A DNA stretch of 64,000 nucleotides from Desulfitobacterium_A sp034927245 (GCF_034927245.1 NZ_JAYFQK010000050.1:1-64000), one strand, 5' to 3'. Shown: positions 37,594 to 46,304, numbered from the stretch's first letter. Made by a program: numbers and translations. Notes: generated by a model from the letters alone, not told the origin.

Positions 37594-37956
37594 TTAACTG
37601 TTCTGCAGATCCTGACGCAATTGAACTGCCTTATGTAAATAAACATGGCGTACTTCCTCTTGCGTTTTCTCGGTATTAACATGAAGTAAAACGCGGATAC
37701 AAAAAGGCAGTGATCCCGGTACGGGAATCTCCGTACAACACATCAACGGGACACTTTGCCAACCAAGCTTCCGGGCCGCCGCGGCGGGGAAAGCAGCATT
37801 CAAATCCAGGGTAACCGTAAATAGAGCACTGACAATATCCTCTACTTTGAGGGAATTTTCTTCAATGATCGTCTGCAGCATTTCCCGGGTAGCGATATCA
37901 ATTTGTTCTGCAGTATTTTCTTCGACCGTTGTCGCTCCGCGAATCCCTCTAAACAT
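37594..37956 (-). CDS. aroH: Monofunctional chorismate mutase, AroH type
   Basis: AroH converts chorismate to prephenate by a pericyclic rearrangement. The 120-residue protein matches the trimeric B. subtilis AroH type: MFRGIRGATTVEENT at the N-terminus with an active-site arginine (R6), ARKLGW in the middle, MCCTEIPVPGS, and IRVLLHVN near the C-terminus. It begins eight bases before the stop of the HutP-like gene, so both are probably co-translated. Confidence 0.94.
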   Translation of the reverse strand: MFRGIRGATTVEENTAEQIDIATREMLQTIIEENSLKVEDIVSALFTVTLDLNAAFPAAAARKLGWQSVPLMCCTEIPVPGSLPFCIRVLLHVNTEKTQEEVRHVYLHKAVQLRQDLQNS

Positions 37957-38389
37957 GTCTTAATTCATCACTCTCTCTCGGTGCAGCGCGGTGCCCAAGC
38001 CCCACGGCGACTTCATCTAAGTGCAATAATCCCACCGCAAAAAATACGGCGACACTCAGATGTTCATTACGCCGAGCAATTCCGATTTTTCCGCCGATAT
38101 TCAGGCCCATGGCCTTAGGCATGATTTGACTAAGCGCCTCACGAGCCGCCCCCGCAACTGCCCCTTCGTCAACATGCGTTTCCAGAATTACCCCTTCACG
38201 CTTTGCAGCCACGACTGCACGTTCAATAATCTTTTTCGCAGCGGTAATATACTCACCGCCATAATCCACGGCAACCGTTTTAATCTGTTGTTTGGCAAAA
38301 TCCCCTTTAAGATGAGCCTCTTCCTCACGGCTTTCTGTCATTGCCATGCGGAGTGCTGCCTCAGCGATTTTTTTACTTTCTGCATTCAT
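37949..38389 (-). CDS. HutP-family RNA-binding antiterminator, first gene of the aro operon
   Basis: A 146-residue protein of the HutP family. In B. subtilis HutP binds RNA with histidine and Mg2+ and prevents termination in the histidine-utilisation operon. Similarity covers the central and C-terminal part, from AAKKIIERAVVAAKREGVI to HLDEVAVGLGHRA, including the histidine-rich end that coordinates metal in HutP. Here the gene is not with hut genes. It overlaps aroH and leads an aromatic biosynthesis operon whose leader contains a terminator-like hairpin, so it probably controls this operon. Whether the ligand is histidine or an aromatic compound cannot be read from the sequence. Confidence 0.8.
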   Translation of the reverse strand: MNAESKKIAEAALRMAMTESREEEAHLKGDFAKQQIKTVAVDYGGEYITAAKKIIERAVVAAKREGVILETHVDEGAVAGAAREALSQIMPKAMGLNIGGKIGIARRNEHLSVAVFFAVGLLHLDEVAVGLGHRAAPRESDELRHV

Positions 38390-38421
38390 ACTAATCCTAC
38401 CTTTCGGAACCGTTTAAACGA

Positions 38422-38452
38422 AGAAAAAGACCCCGAACAGCGGCGTCTTTTA
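38422..38452 (-). terminator. Leader terminator (attenuator) of the aro operon
   Basis: On the minus strand AAAAGACGCCG, loop CTGTT and CGGGGTCTTTTT form a GC-rich stem ending in a T-run, 35-65 bases before the HutP-like ATG and after the promoter at 38562. A terminator inside the leader is the hallmark of attenuation. The overlapping TTTAAA-type pairing just outside the stem (GTTTAAA / TTTAAAC) could form an alternative. Confidence 0.7.
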
Positions 38453-38561
38453 AACCCACATCCACCGTAGCACCATCCTTCCCTATATGTTTTCCCATTC
38501 TTGATAATTTCCCGGTATACCACCCATTCTACAAAACATAACCCGTGGTTATGTTGATAGC

Positions 38562-38590
38562 ATTATAGCCTTTCGGGCCCTATTTTTCAA
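38562..38590 (-). promoter_or_regulatory. Sigma-A promoter of the hutP-aroH-aroF-tyrA-aroA operon
   Basis: TTGAAA (38585-38590) and TATAAT (38562-38567) are spaced by exactly 17 bases on the minus strand. The -35 touches the stop of the upstream gene. The leader of about 165 bases starts with an eight-base-pair hairpin (ACATAACC/GGTTATGT) and contains AGAATGGG twice. Confidence 0.85.
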
Positions 38591-39060
38591 GGTGAAACAC
38601 GAACGTTCTGTACATTTTTTTCAACAACGAAGCTCTGATTTAAGCGCGGTTCGTGAAGTTTCGGATCCCGGACTGTAACCTGTACACGAACAATTTGGGA
38701 ACAAGCTGTTCCATCGAGCTGCACTGTTCCGGACTGAGCAGGGATTGCAAGTTCTCCACGGGTTAAAGTTCCAAGCAGCTTCCCATTTTGAAGCACGCGG
38801 ACAGGAGCTGCCGGCGTTGCCTTCAAGGTAATATTCCAGGTCTGCGGTGCGGTTTTATTCTCAATTTTCTCGGGAGCTGTAACTTCCGACATGGATTGAA
38901 CCGCAATCGGAGGCGCTTCGATCTTCTGTGCCATTGCCATATAAAAATCAACAGGATCTCGAACCAGTCCCAACCCAATTTGGGCTACGACTAAAAGAGC
39001 GCTGGCTAAAACCAAAAAACGGATTAAACTACGTTCCAGCGTGGACTGAATACCGCGCAT
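38587..39060 (-). CDS. Membrane-anchored hypothetical protein, 157 residues
   Basis: One N-terminal transmembrane helix (FLVLASALLVVAQIGLGLV, about 16-34) and an extracytoplasmic part that looks all-beta (RVLQNGKLLGTLTRGELAIP) with one cysteine. I recognise no family. It is transcribed 42 bases after the flavoprotein gene at 39103 and may be an operon partner. Its 3' end supplies the -35 of the aro operon promoter. Confidence 0.6.
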   Translation of the reverse strand: MRGIQSTLERSLIRFLVLASALLVVAQIGLGLVRDPVDFYMAMAQKIEAPPIAVQSMSEVTAPEKIENKTAPQTWNITLKATPAAPVRVLQNGKLLGTLTRGELAIPAQSGTVQLDGTACSQIVRVQVTVRDPKLHEPRLNQSFVVEKNVQNVRVSP

Positions 39061-39102
39061 ACATGATCACCTCAAAACCAGTGTATGCGCCATTATTCTA
39101 AA

Positions 39103-40362
39103 TCAGACCCCATCCATAGCATACTTTGCGGCTGCCTGGCCGGCACGATAGCCCATAGCAAAAGCCGCTTGCAAGTTATATCCCCCGGTTACTCCATCGA
39201 CATCCACAACTTCTCCTGCCCAATACAATCCGTCAATACGTTTTGAAGCCAACGTTTTGGGGTTAATCTCTTTAACATCCACTCCACCGGCAGTGACAAT
39301 TGCCGATGCTATAGGCAGTGTCCCGGTAACGGTTAATTTCAAGCATTGCATGAGTTGAACCAGATGTTTACGTTCCTCGCGGGTAACCTGGTGGATAACA
39401 CGTTCAGGCGGAATTTGCGAAAGCTGAATCATCACCGGAATTAAACTTTGCGGCAGAAGTTCATCCAGGGCATTTTTGAATTGTTTATTGCTGAATTTCT
39501 GAAAATCTCTCTGCAGCCTGAGATCCAACTGTTCCGAAGTTAAGGCCGGCTTGAGGTTAATCTGTAATTCAACCCTTTCTCCCCTGAGGAGCGCTTCTCC
39601 CGCCCATCGGCTGAGGGTAAGAATAATCGGACCCGAAATTCCAAAATGGGTAAAAAGCATTTCGCCGAATTCGGTCCTTTGTTTTTTTCCTCCATACCAT
39701 AAGGAAGCTTCGACATTGCGAAGCGATAATCCCTGTACTTCCTGAACCCACTTTTCCGCTGTTCTGAGGGGTACTAAAGAAGCTCGCGGCGGGATGATGC
39801 GGTGACCTAACTGTTCGGCAAAACAGTAACCATCCCCTGTCGAACCTGTTCCCGGATAGGAGCTTCCGCCGGTACAAACAATTACCGCACCCGCTTGGAG
39901 CAGTGTACCGTTTGTCAGCTTAACCCCTTCAACCTTTCCATCCTTGGTAAGAATCTCTGCAACCGTGTGATTCGTCTTTAATTCCACACCAGCTTCATTA
40001 ATGAATTCTAATAGGGCTTGGACGACGGCTTCCGCATCATCGGATACGGGAAATACACGTCCTCCCCGCTCCACTTTCGTTTCGACACCATACTGCGCCA
40101 TAAACTCTCTTAACCTTACATTATCGAATTCCCGTAAAATTCCCGTTAAAAATCGACCGTTACCCGGGTAATGGTCCATAAAATCTGTGACATTTTCGGC
40201 ATTGGTGATATTGCAGCGCCCTTTTCCGGAAATGGCAATTTTACGCCCCGGCATTTCTTTCTTTTCAAGGAGCAGCGCCCTTGAGCCTGCCTTAGCGGCT
40301 TGACCGGCTGCCATCAGACCGGCTGCACCCGCACCGATAACAATTACATCTTTTGCACGCAT
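39103..40362 (-). CDS. BaiN/HI0933-family flavoprotein oxidoreductase
   Basis: A 419-residue FAD-dependent protein with GAGAAGLMAAGQA near the N-terminus (about 10-22), the second signature VICTGGSSYPGTGSTGDGY in the middle and GEVVDVDGVTGGYNLQAA near the C-terminus. The family (YhiN, BaiN, RdsA) has been tied to bile-acid reduction in one case, but most members have unknown substrates. The start has AAAGGAATTCAT before it. Nothing here supports a specific substrate. Confidence 0.9.
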   Translation of the reverse strand: MRAKDVIVIGAGAAGLMAAGQAAKAGSRALLLEKKEMPGRKIAISGKGRCNITNAENVTDFMDHYPGNGRFLTGILREFDNVRLREFMAQYGVETKVERGGRVFPVSDDAEAVVQALLEFINEAGVELKTNHTVAEILTKDGKVEGVKLTNGTLLQAGAVIVCTGGSSYPGTGSTGDGYCFAEQLGHRIIPPRASLVPLRTAEKWVQEVQGLSLRNVEASLWYGGKKQRTEFGEMLFTHFGISGPIILTLSRWAGEALLRGERVELQINLKPALTSEQLDLRLQRDFQKFSNKQFKNALDELLPQSLIPVMIQLSQIPPERVIHQVTREERKHLVQLMQCLKLTVTGTLPIASAIVTAGGVDVKEINPKTLASKRIDGLYWAGEVVDVDGVTGGYNLQAAFAMGYRAGQAAAKYAMDGV

Positions 40363-40513
40363 ATGAATTCCTTTCTATGAATAGCGACAACTACTTCTGT
40401 AGATATTTCCAATATTTTATCATACTCTTCTTCATGGGTAAAATTCACGGCTATTTTGCCCCGTCTTATTCTTTATGCTATAGTAGTTATAATCTAATTG
40501 CAGGAGGAAAACT

Positions 40514-40798
40514 ATGGAGCTCGATACTCGCACAACCTTAATTGTACAGATTTCCGCCGCTGTAGCCACAAATGCCCTAGCCGCTTTGCGCAGCTCAGTG
40601 ACAGATGCCAAGGCGCAAGGGATTTCTTCCGAGGAAATCCGTCAAATTGTGAAAATTGCCCAAGACGTTCAGGAACAGCCACAGTCTCATGCCCGTCATT
40701 TATTGGATCAGCTCCTTCGCGAACCTGTCCGTAACCCCCAAAAGCCGACCCCTGATCACGTTCATGGCCCAAATTGCAACTGTGGACACCACGCCTAA
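40514..40798 (+). CDS. Small helical protein with histidine-rich C-terminus
   Basis: A 94-residue protein with AGGAGG at perfect spacing. The N-terminal half is alpha-helical (TLIVQISAAVATNALAALRS and SSEEIRQIVKIAQDVQEQ), with a shape like carboxymuconolactone decarboxylase/AhpD helices but without their CxxC. The C-terminus HVHGPNCNCGHHA resembles a metal-binding tail. It is followed by the PAP2 gene after three bases, so it forms an operon with it. Function unknown; metal binding is inferred. Confidence 0.65.
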   Translation: MELDTRTTLIVQISAAVATNALAALRSSVTDAKAQGISSEEIRQIVKIAQDVQEQPQSHARHLLDQLLREPVRNPQKPTPDHVHGPNCNCGHHA

Positions 40799-40801
40799 AT
40801 T

Positions 40802-41671
40802 ATGCTGGAATTCTATGCCCTGATACAAGGGTTCCATAATCCTTTTTGGGATGGATTTTTCATTCTTCTCAGTTTTCTGGGAAACGTCCCCATCTACATC
40901 ATTCTTTTTGCCATTCTTTTCTGGAATGTCGATAAACGCTTTGGCTTTCGGTTAGGGGTACTTCTTCTTTTTTCAATGACCGTGAATTCGTGGCTTAAGG
41001 ACTTATTTCACTTTGCCCGTCCCATTGGGCAAGAGGGAATTCGTTCCCTCTATCTTTCCTCCGCCGGCGGGTATGCCTTCCCCAGCGGACACAGCCAGGC
41101 CGCCGCTACTTTCTATCCCTATCTTTTAACCCGTTGGAAGGATCTGCGCTGGAAAATCTTCGCTGCTTTTATGGTATTAGGAATTGGTTTCTCACGCCTT
41201 TATCTTGGGGTACACTGGCCGGGAGATGTTCTTTCCGGATTAACCTTGGGATTGATCATTGTCTTTGGGTTTATTCATATCGATCAACGACTATTTAAGA
41301 TCCCTTTTACATTGATCCAAAAATTAACCATCTCACTCGTCCTGCCCCTGCTTGCTCTTCTCTTCTATCACACGACCCAAGGCTTTCAACTGGTTGGTTT
41401 TATCATCGGCTACACGTCAGGCTATTTTTTAGAAGATACCTATTTGGATTACCAAGAACGGACGCATTTTTTACCTTCCCTATATAAATTTCTCCTCGGC
41501 ACGACTTCTCTCCTAATCTGGCTTCTGCTTTGCAGGCCGCTTACTGATTTTTCAATCGCTTTCAATCTTCCGGTATATTTTCTGGCAGGTTTCTGGACCT
41601 CTTTTGGGGCTCCTTACTTTTTTCGAAAATTCGGTTGGGAAAACAATGCTCAAAGGGCCGCTGAACAATGA
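40802..41671 (+). CDS. PAP2-family membrane phosphatase
   Basis: A 289-residue protein with about seven membrane segments and the three PAP2 motifs: KDLFHFARP (about 62-70), PSGHSQAA (about 94-101) and SRLYLGVHWPGD (about 130-141). Such enzymes hydrolyse lipid phosphates, for example phosphatidate or undecaprenyl pyrophosphate (BcrC-like). Whether it recycles the cell-wall carrier lipid or acts on phospholipids cannot be told. Its stop codon lies inside the terminator hairpin. Confidence 0.9.
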   Translation: MLEFYALIQGFHNPFWDGFFILLSFLGNVPIYIILFAILFWNVDKRFGFRLGVLLLFSMTVNSWLKDLFHFARPIGQEGIRSLYLSSAGGYAFPSGHSQAAATFYPYLLTRWKDLRWKIFAAFMVLGIGFSRLYLGVHWPGDVLSGLTLGLIIVFGFIHIDQRLFKIPFTLIQKLTISLVLPLLALLFYHTTQGFQLVGFIIGYTSGYFLEDTYLDYQERTHFLPSLYKFLLGTTSLLIWLLLCRPLTDFSIAFNLPVYFLAGFWTSFGAPYFFRKFGWENNAQRAAEQ

Positions 41672-41698
41672 TTTTCATTCACTGTTCAACGGCCCTTT
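41652..41698. terminator. Bidirectional terminator between PAP2 and polyferredoxin genes
   Basis: AAAGGGCCG, one mismatch, TGAACA pair with TGTTCA, mismatch, CGGCCCTTT around a 15-base loop. It starts inside the coding sequence of the plus-strand PAP2 gene and serves the minus-strand gene ending at 41710 too. Confidence 0.8.
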
Positions 41699-41709
41699 CG
41701 TTATGCGTT

Positions 41710-42735
41710 TTACGTTAAAGGTTGAAAATTAGGATCGCTTGTCGCACATGCTATGCATAAGGGCGGCTCTTGATTATCAAATACTTGCCTTCCGCACTTT
41801 ATGCAATAACGATATTTTCCCTGATGAAGAAGAATCTTTCCTGTGAAAAGTTTAAAGGATAATCGCTTATTTTCCATAGTCAGCGCTTTAAAACGGCAAA
41901 CGCTCACACAACGCTGACAGCGCACACATTTAAATGGTTCGTAAATCAACGTTAATTCGTCATGGCTTTCTTTCTTCGTAAGGGCTCCTTGCGGGCAAAT
42001 TGCCGCACATACCCCGCAATTGGTACAACCTTCCCCTATGTTCAAAGCAGGAAGGGGGAGTATTTCATTCTTTGTTTCCCAGGATTCAACGAAGAACAGC
42101 CTTGAATGGGGGATCGGATAAGCCTCGTCCGAAGTCATTCCCGGGAACATTTCCTCAAGTTTCTCCCGGCCTAAATTTCGCCAGCCTGTTTTTTCCGATT
42201 GGGAAGAAGGCGCTATCTTTTTATTTAACGGCAAAGACTTACTCTTTCCGTCATCGGGGGCAACCGTTATCACAACAGGAGAATGGTCCGGCCAAGACTT
42301 ATGCACCTCGGTAAACATTTTAACCCCTTGTGCACAGGCTTTTTTATCCGGACACCTTGAACATTCCCCGGTCGTGATTTCCACCTTTTTCTTCTGTGCC
42401 TCAAGCATTAAAGCCATCCATAAATCTTGATCCATGACTCCCAGACAGGGAATCTCAAAGCCTGTAGGAATGGCCTGAGGACAATTCAATTGAATCTGCT
42501 CGGCAGTACTCAGGTAGTCATATAACTTATCCGAATCGTGATCAACTATGCCATCACTGGGGCAAATTGCCGTACAAGCCCCGCATTCGGTGCATAACTT
42601 CGCTTTTATGTCATAATCTTTCGTAATCGCTTGATGAGGACAGTTATCAATACATAACCTGCATGGGGTTGCAAACGGTTTCTTATTATTAAGGCAATTG
42701 CCGCGGTGATAAACGAATTGACATGTATTAAACAT
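41710..42735 (-). CDS. Multi-cluster 4Fe-4S ferredoxin protein
   Basis: A 341-residue cytosolic protein with several iron-sulphur motifs: CRLCIDNCP and CTECGACTAICPSDG in the first 70 residues, an unusual CSRCPDKKACAQG near 122-134, CTNCGVCAAICPQGA and CVRCQRCVSVC in the C-terminal half, and a final C-x2-C pair set (CIKCGRQVFDNQEPPLCIAC) like a zinc site. It probably shuttles electrons between a donor and a membrane or soluble oxidoreductase. The family is seen beside lactate and formate metabolism genes in sulphate reducers. The next gene upstream is a FadR-type regulator, so lactate-linked expression is possible. Confidence 0.85.
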   Translation of the reverse strand: MFNTCQFVYHRGNCLNNKKPFATPCRLCIDNCPHQAITKDYDIKAKLCTECGACTAICPSDGIVDHDSDKLYDYLSTAEQIQLNCPQAIPTGFEIPCLGVMDQDLWMALMLEAQKKKVEITTGECSRCPDKKACAQGVKMFTEVHKSWPDHSPVVITVAPDDGKSKSLPLNKKIAPSSQSEKTGWRNLGREKLEEMFPGMTSDEAYPIPHSRLFFVESWETKNEILPLPALNIGEGCTNCGVCAAICPQGALTKKESHDELTLIYEPFKCVRCQRCVSVCRFKALTMENKRLSFKLFTGKILLHQGKYRYCIKCGRQVFDNQEPPLCIACATSDPNFQPLT

Positions 42736-42803
42736 AATCCACCTCTATAATGTAACTTTATACATCTCAATTCGATTAAACTTACTTAATTCCTTCACAA
42801 ATG

Positions 42804-43514
42804 TTACTCAATATGGGAGTTTAATTCTTCCTCAACGCCGCTTAAATGTTCTAAAATATATTCACTCGCTTGTTTAGGATCCTTCCTCTTGATGGCTTCA
42901 TAGATTTGTGCATGCTCAGAGTACAAAATATTCGGGGTATACTTTCCTTGGTAAAGCTTTTCCCGACTGGTTTTAAGCATTTGCTGCATCATATCTGAAA
43001 TTGCATCCATAATAAGGATCAGTATTTTATTATCCGTTGCTCGTGTAATCGCATAATGGAATTGGAGATCCGCCTTTTCACCGCCTAATTCAGGATTTAC
43101 AATCTCCTGGCGCATATTTTCCAACGCATCTTCCAGTTCACGGAGATCATCTGCCTGAGCCCTTTGGGCGGCCAGTTTAGCTGCCTGAACCTCAAGAATC
43201 TTCCGAACCTCTAAAAGTTCCTGAACTGTCCCTTTCTCAATGGACAACATCCATGCTAACGGGGCAATAACCGACTCGGGTTTTAATCTGCGCATAAAAG
43301 TACCTTCACCGCTTCTTACCTCTAATAACCCCATCATTTCCAAAGCACTTAGAGCTTCGCGAATCGAAGCGCGGCTAACCTTTAAACGCTCCACTAAATC
43401 TCGTTCAGAGGGAAGCTTATCCCCGGGTTTAAGTTCGCCGCGTACCACAAGCTCCCGAATCTGTTCAACAATTTCTTCATAAATTTTACGGGTCTTAATA
43501 GGTTTTAGTTCCAC
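42804..43514 (-). CDS. FadR-subfamily GntR regulator (copy A)
   Basis: A 236-residue repressor or activator with an N-terminal winged helix (about 1-75, including PSERDLVERLKVSRASIREA) and a C-terminal all-helical FCD ligand domain (with a metal-binding set such as D, H and H around FHYAITRATDN and SEHAQIYEAI). The start is GTG with AGGAG eight bases upstream. It is strongly similar to the gene at 43680. Members near lactate permeases (LldR type) respond to lactate and bind TGGT-N3-ACCA; such palindromes occur before all three permeases here. Confidence 0.92.
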   Translation of the reverse strand: MELKPIKTRKIYEEIVEQIRELVVRGELKPGDKLPSERDLVERLKVSRASIREALSALEMMGLLEVRSGEGTFMRRLKPESVIAPLAWMLSIEKGTVQELLEVRKILEVQAAKLAAQRAQADDLRELEDALENMRQEIVNPELGGEKADLQFHYAITRATDNKILILIMDAISDMMQQMLKTSREKLYQGKYTPNILYSEHAQIYEAIKRKDPKQASEYILEHLSGVEEELNSHIE

Positions 43515-43679
43515 TACTAATACTCCTCCGCTTATCTGATCCTCTTTATATCATTTGGAATCGATTCATGTAATTAGTTTAACATGCTAATCTTCGAAAT
43601 GCTATAAACATTTCGATTTATTCAAATTGACCTTCTTTTATATTATTTTCGTATTTTCTAATAACTTTTAGTAAATTTT

Positions 43680-44378
43680 TTATACCAAATAACTGGCTTC
43701 AACTCCCGCAAGGTGTGCAAACATACGCTCAGATGCTTCCGAAGGTTCTTGTTGCCGTATTGCTTCATATATCAAAGCATGTTCTTTATAAAGTCGTTCC
43801 GGCATATCCTTTCCTTCATAAAGCTTGCTCCGGCTGACTTTCAAGGTGCGTTCCATTGTATCTGACAGGGCACTCATTAAATGAATCAGAATCTTATTAT
43901 GAGTTGCCTGGGCAATAGCAAAATGAAAACGTTCATCCGCATGTTCCCCCAGTCGTACCTTCTGTAAATCCTGGTACATTTGTTTAAGCGCTTCTTCTAT
44001 ATTTTGCAAGTCTTCCGGATTCGCCCGTTGGGCAGCAAGTGCAGCCACTTGAACTTCAAGAATTTTACGGACTTCCAAAAGCTCAAGCACAGCGTCCTTT
44101 TCCATATAGAGAACCCATGTTAAAGATGACATCACCGATTCAATGTTGACTTGTCGAATATAGGTTCCCTCACCGGTTCGTATTTCAAGCAAACCTAACA
44201 TTTCAAGAGCACTGAAGGCTTCTCGAACAGAGGCTCGGCTGACCTGCAAGCGTTCTGCCATATCACGCTCGGAGGGAAGGCGATCCCCGGGTTGCAGTTC
44301 ACCGGAGGTTATAAACTCTCTTATTCTCTCCACAATTTCTTCATAAATCTTACGAGTTTTGATCGGTTTAAGTTCCAT
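43680..44378 (-). CDS. FadR-subfamily GntR regulator (copy B)
   Basis: A 232-residue paralogue of copy A with the same MELKPIKTRKIYEEIVE start, winged-helix PSERDMAERLQVSRASVREA and FCD domain. It starts with ATG after AAGGAGAATC. It lies 89 bases after the third lactate permease gene in the same direction, so both may respond to the same effector. Two close paralogues could divide the three permease promoters or form a heterodimer; the sequence does not settle this. Confidence 0.92.
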   Translation of the reverse strand: MELKPIKTRKIYEEIVERIREFITSGELQPGDRLPSERDMAERLQVSRASVREAFSALEMLGLLEIRTGEGTYIRQVNIESVMSSLTWVLYMEKDAVLELLEVRKILEVQVAALAAQRANPEDLQNIEEALKQMYQDLQKVRLGEHADERFHFAIAQATHNKILIHLMSALSDTMERTLKVSRSKLYEGKDMPERLYKEHALIYEAIRQQEPSEASERMFAHLAGVEASYLV

Positions 44379-44414
44379 ACAAAGATTCTCCTTCTTATAT
44401 TGTCAGAATATAAT

Positions 44415-44447
44415 GGGCTGTTCACTATAAACATAGTGGAACAGCCC
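44415..44447 (-). terminator. Hairpin after lctP copy 3
   Basis: A 14-base-pair stem (GGGCTGTT-C-CACTAT / ATAGTGAACAGCCC, one bulge) 21 bases beyond the permease stop. The following tract (ATTATATT) is poor in T, so readthrough into the regulator gene is likely. Confidence 0.65.
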
Positions 44448-44467
44448 AAACAATGCAAGAGGTTTAT

Positions 44468-46132
44468 TTAATTAGCAACAGCGGCCAGCGTTGGAACGAT
44501 GCCGGGGAAAACATAGGCTTCAAGTGCTATGATAATGATAACCCCAGCCAAAAGAACAAAGGAATGTTTTAAAGTAAAGCGGAAAAGATCAGATTCTTTA
44601 CCGACCAGCGAAGTTGCAGCAGCTGCAACGGCAATCGATTGAGGTGAAATCATCTTCCCTACGACACCGCCGGAACTGTTGGCAGCGACCGTAAGCACAG
44701 GGTTAGCTCCGATTTGCTCAGCCGTAACTTGTTGAAGTTTTCCAAACAAAGCATTGGAGGATGTATCAGAACCCGTTAGGAATACACCCAACCATCCAAG
44801 AAGCGGCGAAAGGATCGGGAACGCTTTACCGGTCGAAGCGAGTAAGAGACCCAGTGTAAACGAAAGTCCGGAATAGTTTGCTAAATAAGCAAATCCTAGA
44901 ACAGAGGCGATTGTTAAAATTGAGTATTTAAGTTGATTTAAGGTTTCACCGAAGACTTTAAGTCCTTTTTTAGGAGAAACACCGAGAATAAACATACTGA
45001 TGATCGCTGTGATGAGAATAGCAGTACCACCTGAACTAAAGAAATCCCATCTATAAGAAGCAGCGTATACGGCGGGCTTGGCTACGATTGGAGCCGCTTT
45101 ATAAACTAAACCGTCTAAGCCGGGCCAATGGGCGATATTAACAAACCATCCCATATCCGTCACCCAAGCTTTGAAGCTCGGTGTTCCCCAAACCGCAACC
45201 ATTACGGTTAAAATAATGAACGGAGACCAAGCCCTGAGCGTTTGACCTGCTGTATAGTGTGTTTGTTCAGCAGAAACTTTTTCATTGGGAAAATGGAATT
45301 CATGTTTAGGTTTCCAGAATTTTAAGAAGACGGCTGTCGCAATCAGAGAAATGAGTGAAGAAATAATATCCGGCAAATAAGCTCCAAGATAATTTGAGGA
45401 CAAAAATTGAGCTAATGCGAAGGATATTCCTGAAACCAGGATTGCAGGCATTACTTCTTTAGCGCCTTTCCAGCCTGATATGAGAACAACCAAATATAGA
45501 GGGATAAGAACGGATAAGAACGGAAGCTGACGGCCAATTGCTTGAGCAATAACAAAGTCTCCCATACCCGTGACAGCTCCTGCCGCAACAATTGGCGCAC
45601 CGATCGCACCGAAAGCTACGGGAGCAGTATTTGCAATTAAGCAAATTCCGGCGGCGTATAAAGGTTCAAAACCTAAACCGATTAAAAGAGCTGCCGTAAT
45701 GGCGACCGGAGCTCCAAATCCCGCTGACCCTTCCAAGAATGCTCCAAAGGAAAATGCCACGAGCAAAGCTTGAATCCGGCGGTCATTGGAGAGTGAAGCA
45801 ATAGAACTCTTAATCACTTCGAAGTGACCGGAGGCGACCGTTAAATTGTATAAGAAAACAGCCGTCAGTACAATCCAAGCAATAGGAAATAATCCATTAA
45901 CCACACCTAATCCAACAGCAGATAATGCTGTTCCAACAGGCATCTTATATACAAGAACAACGTCAACCAATGTAATAATGAGGGTCCAAATTCCGGCAAC
46001 ATGGCCTTTCATTTTTTTAACCGCTAAAGCCCAAAACAAAAATAAAATAGGAATTGCTACAACTAGGGAGGTAAGAGCTAAGCTGTTACCAATGGCAGCA
46101 TAATTATGAGTCCATGGCATATAAAGAACCAC
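44468..46132 (-). CDS. lctP: L-lactate permease (copy 3)
   Basis: A 554-residue LctP-family lactate/proton symporter more distant from the other two copies: the N-terminus is different (MVLYMPWTHNYAAIGNSLAL) and the loop shorter, but SFGAFLEGSAGFGAPVAI, SDTSSNALFG and the C-terminal segment are family-typical. It has about 13 membrane segments. GAAAGGTGGTTC lies just before its start. It has its own upstream operator-like palindrome with one weaker half, and the two FadR-type regulator genes follow downstream. Confidence 0.94.
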   Translation of the reverse strand: MVLYMPWTHNYAAIGNSLALTSLVVAIPILFLFWALAVKKMKGHVAGIWTLIITLVDVVLVYKMPVGTALSAVGLGVVNGLFPIAWIVLTAVFLYNLTVASGHFEVIKSSIASLSNDRRIQALLVAFSFGAFLEGSAGFGAPVAITAALLIGLGFEPLYAAGICLIANTAPVAFGAIGAPIVAAGAVTGMGDFVIAQAIGRQLPFLSVLIPLYLVVLISGWKGAKEVMPAILVSGISFALAQFLSSNYLGAYLPDIISSLISLIATAVFLKFWKPKHEFHFPNEKVSAEQTHYTAGQTLRAWSPFIILTVMVAVWGTPSFKAWVTDMGWFVNIAHWPGLDGLVYKAAPIVAKPAVYAASYRWDFFSSGGTAILITAIISMFILGVSPKKGLKVFGETLNQLKYSILTIASVLGFAYLANYSGLSFTLGLLLASTGKAFPILSPLLGWLGVFLTGSDTSSNALFGKLQQVTAEQIGANPVLTVAANSSGGVVGKMISPQSIAVAAAATSLVGKESDLFRFTLKHSFVLLAGVIIIIALEAYVFPGIVPTLAAVAN

Positions 46133-46304
46133 CTTTCTCCTCTTCTGCTTTTATTGTTTTTACTTTTTGTTTTTGCTTTCTTTGTTTTGTTTTTGTCTAA
46201 AATGAATACCCCTATTATCTTCGGAGCATGGACTTAAACTATAAGTATTCATTCCTCCATTTCTTGTCTCTATAAAGATGTTGTATGCATACTTGGCAGT
46301 CAGC

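Noticed and set aside
38490..38535. T-box motif (GGGTGGTATACC) in the aro leader
   Set aside because: The spacing differs from the T-box bulge sequence and the leader is too short to hold a specifier stem, so tRNA control is unlikely.
40512..40772. Minus-strand 86-residue frame opposite the small His-rich protein
   Set aside because: The plus-strand frame has a perfect ribosome binding site and sensible composition; the opposite one has neither.
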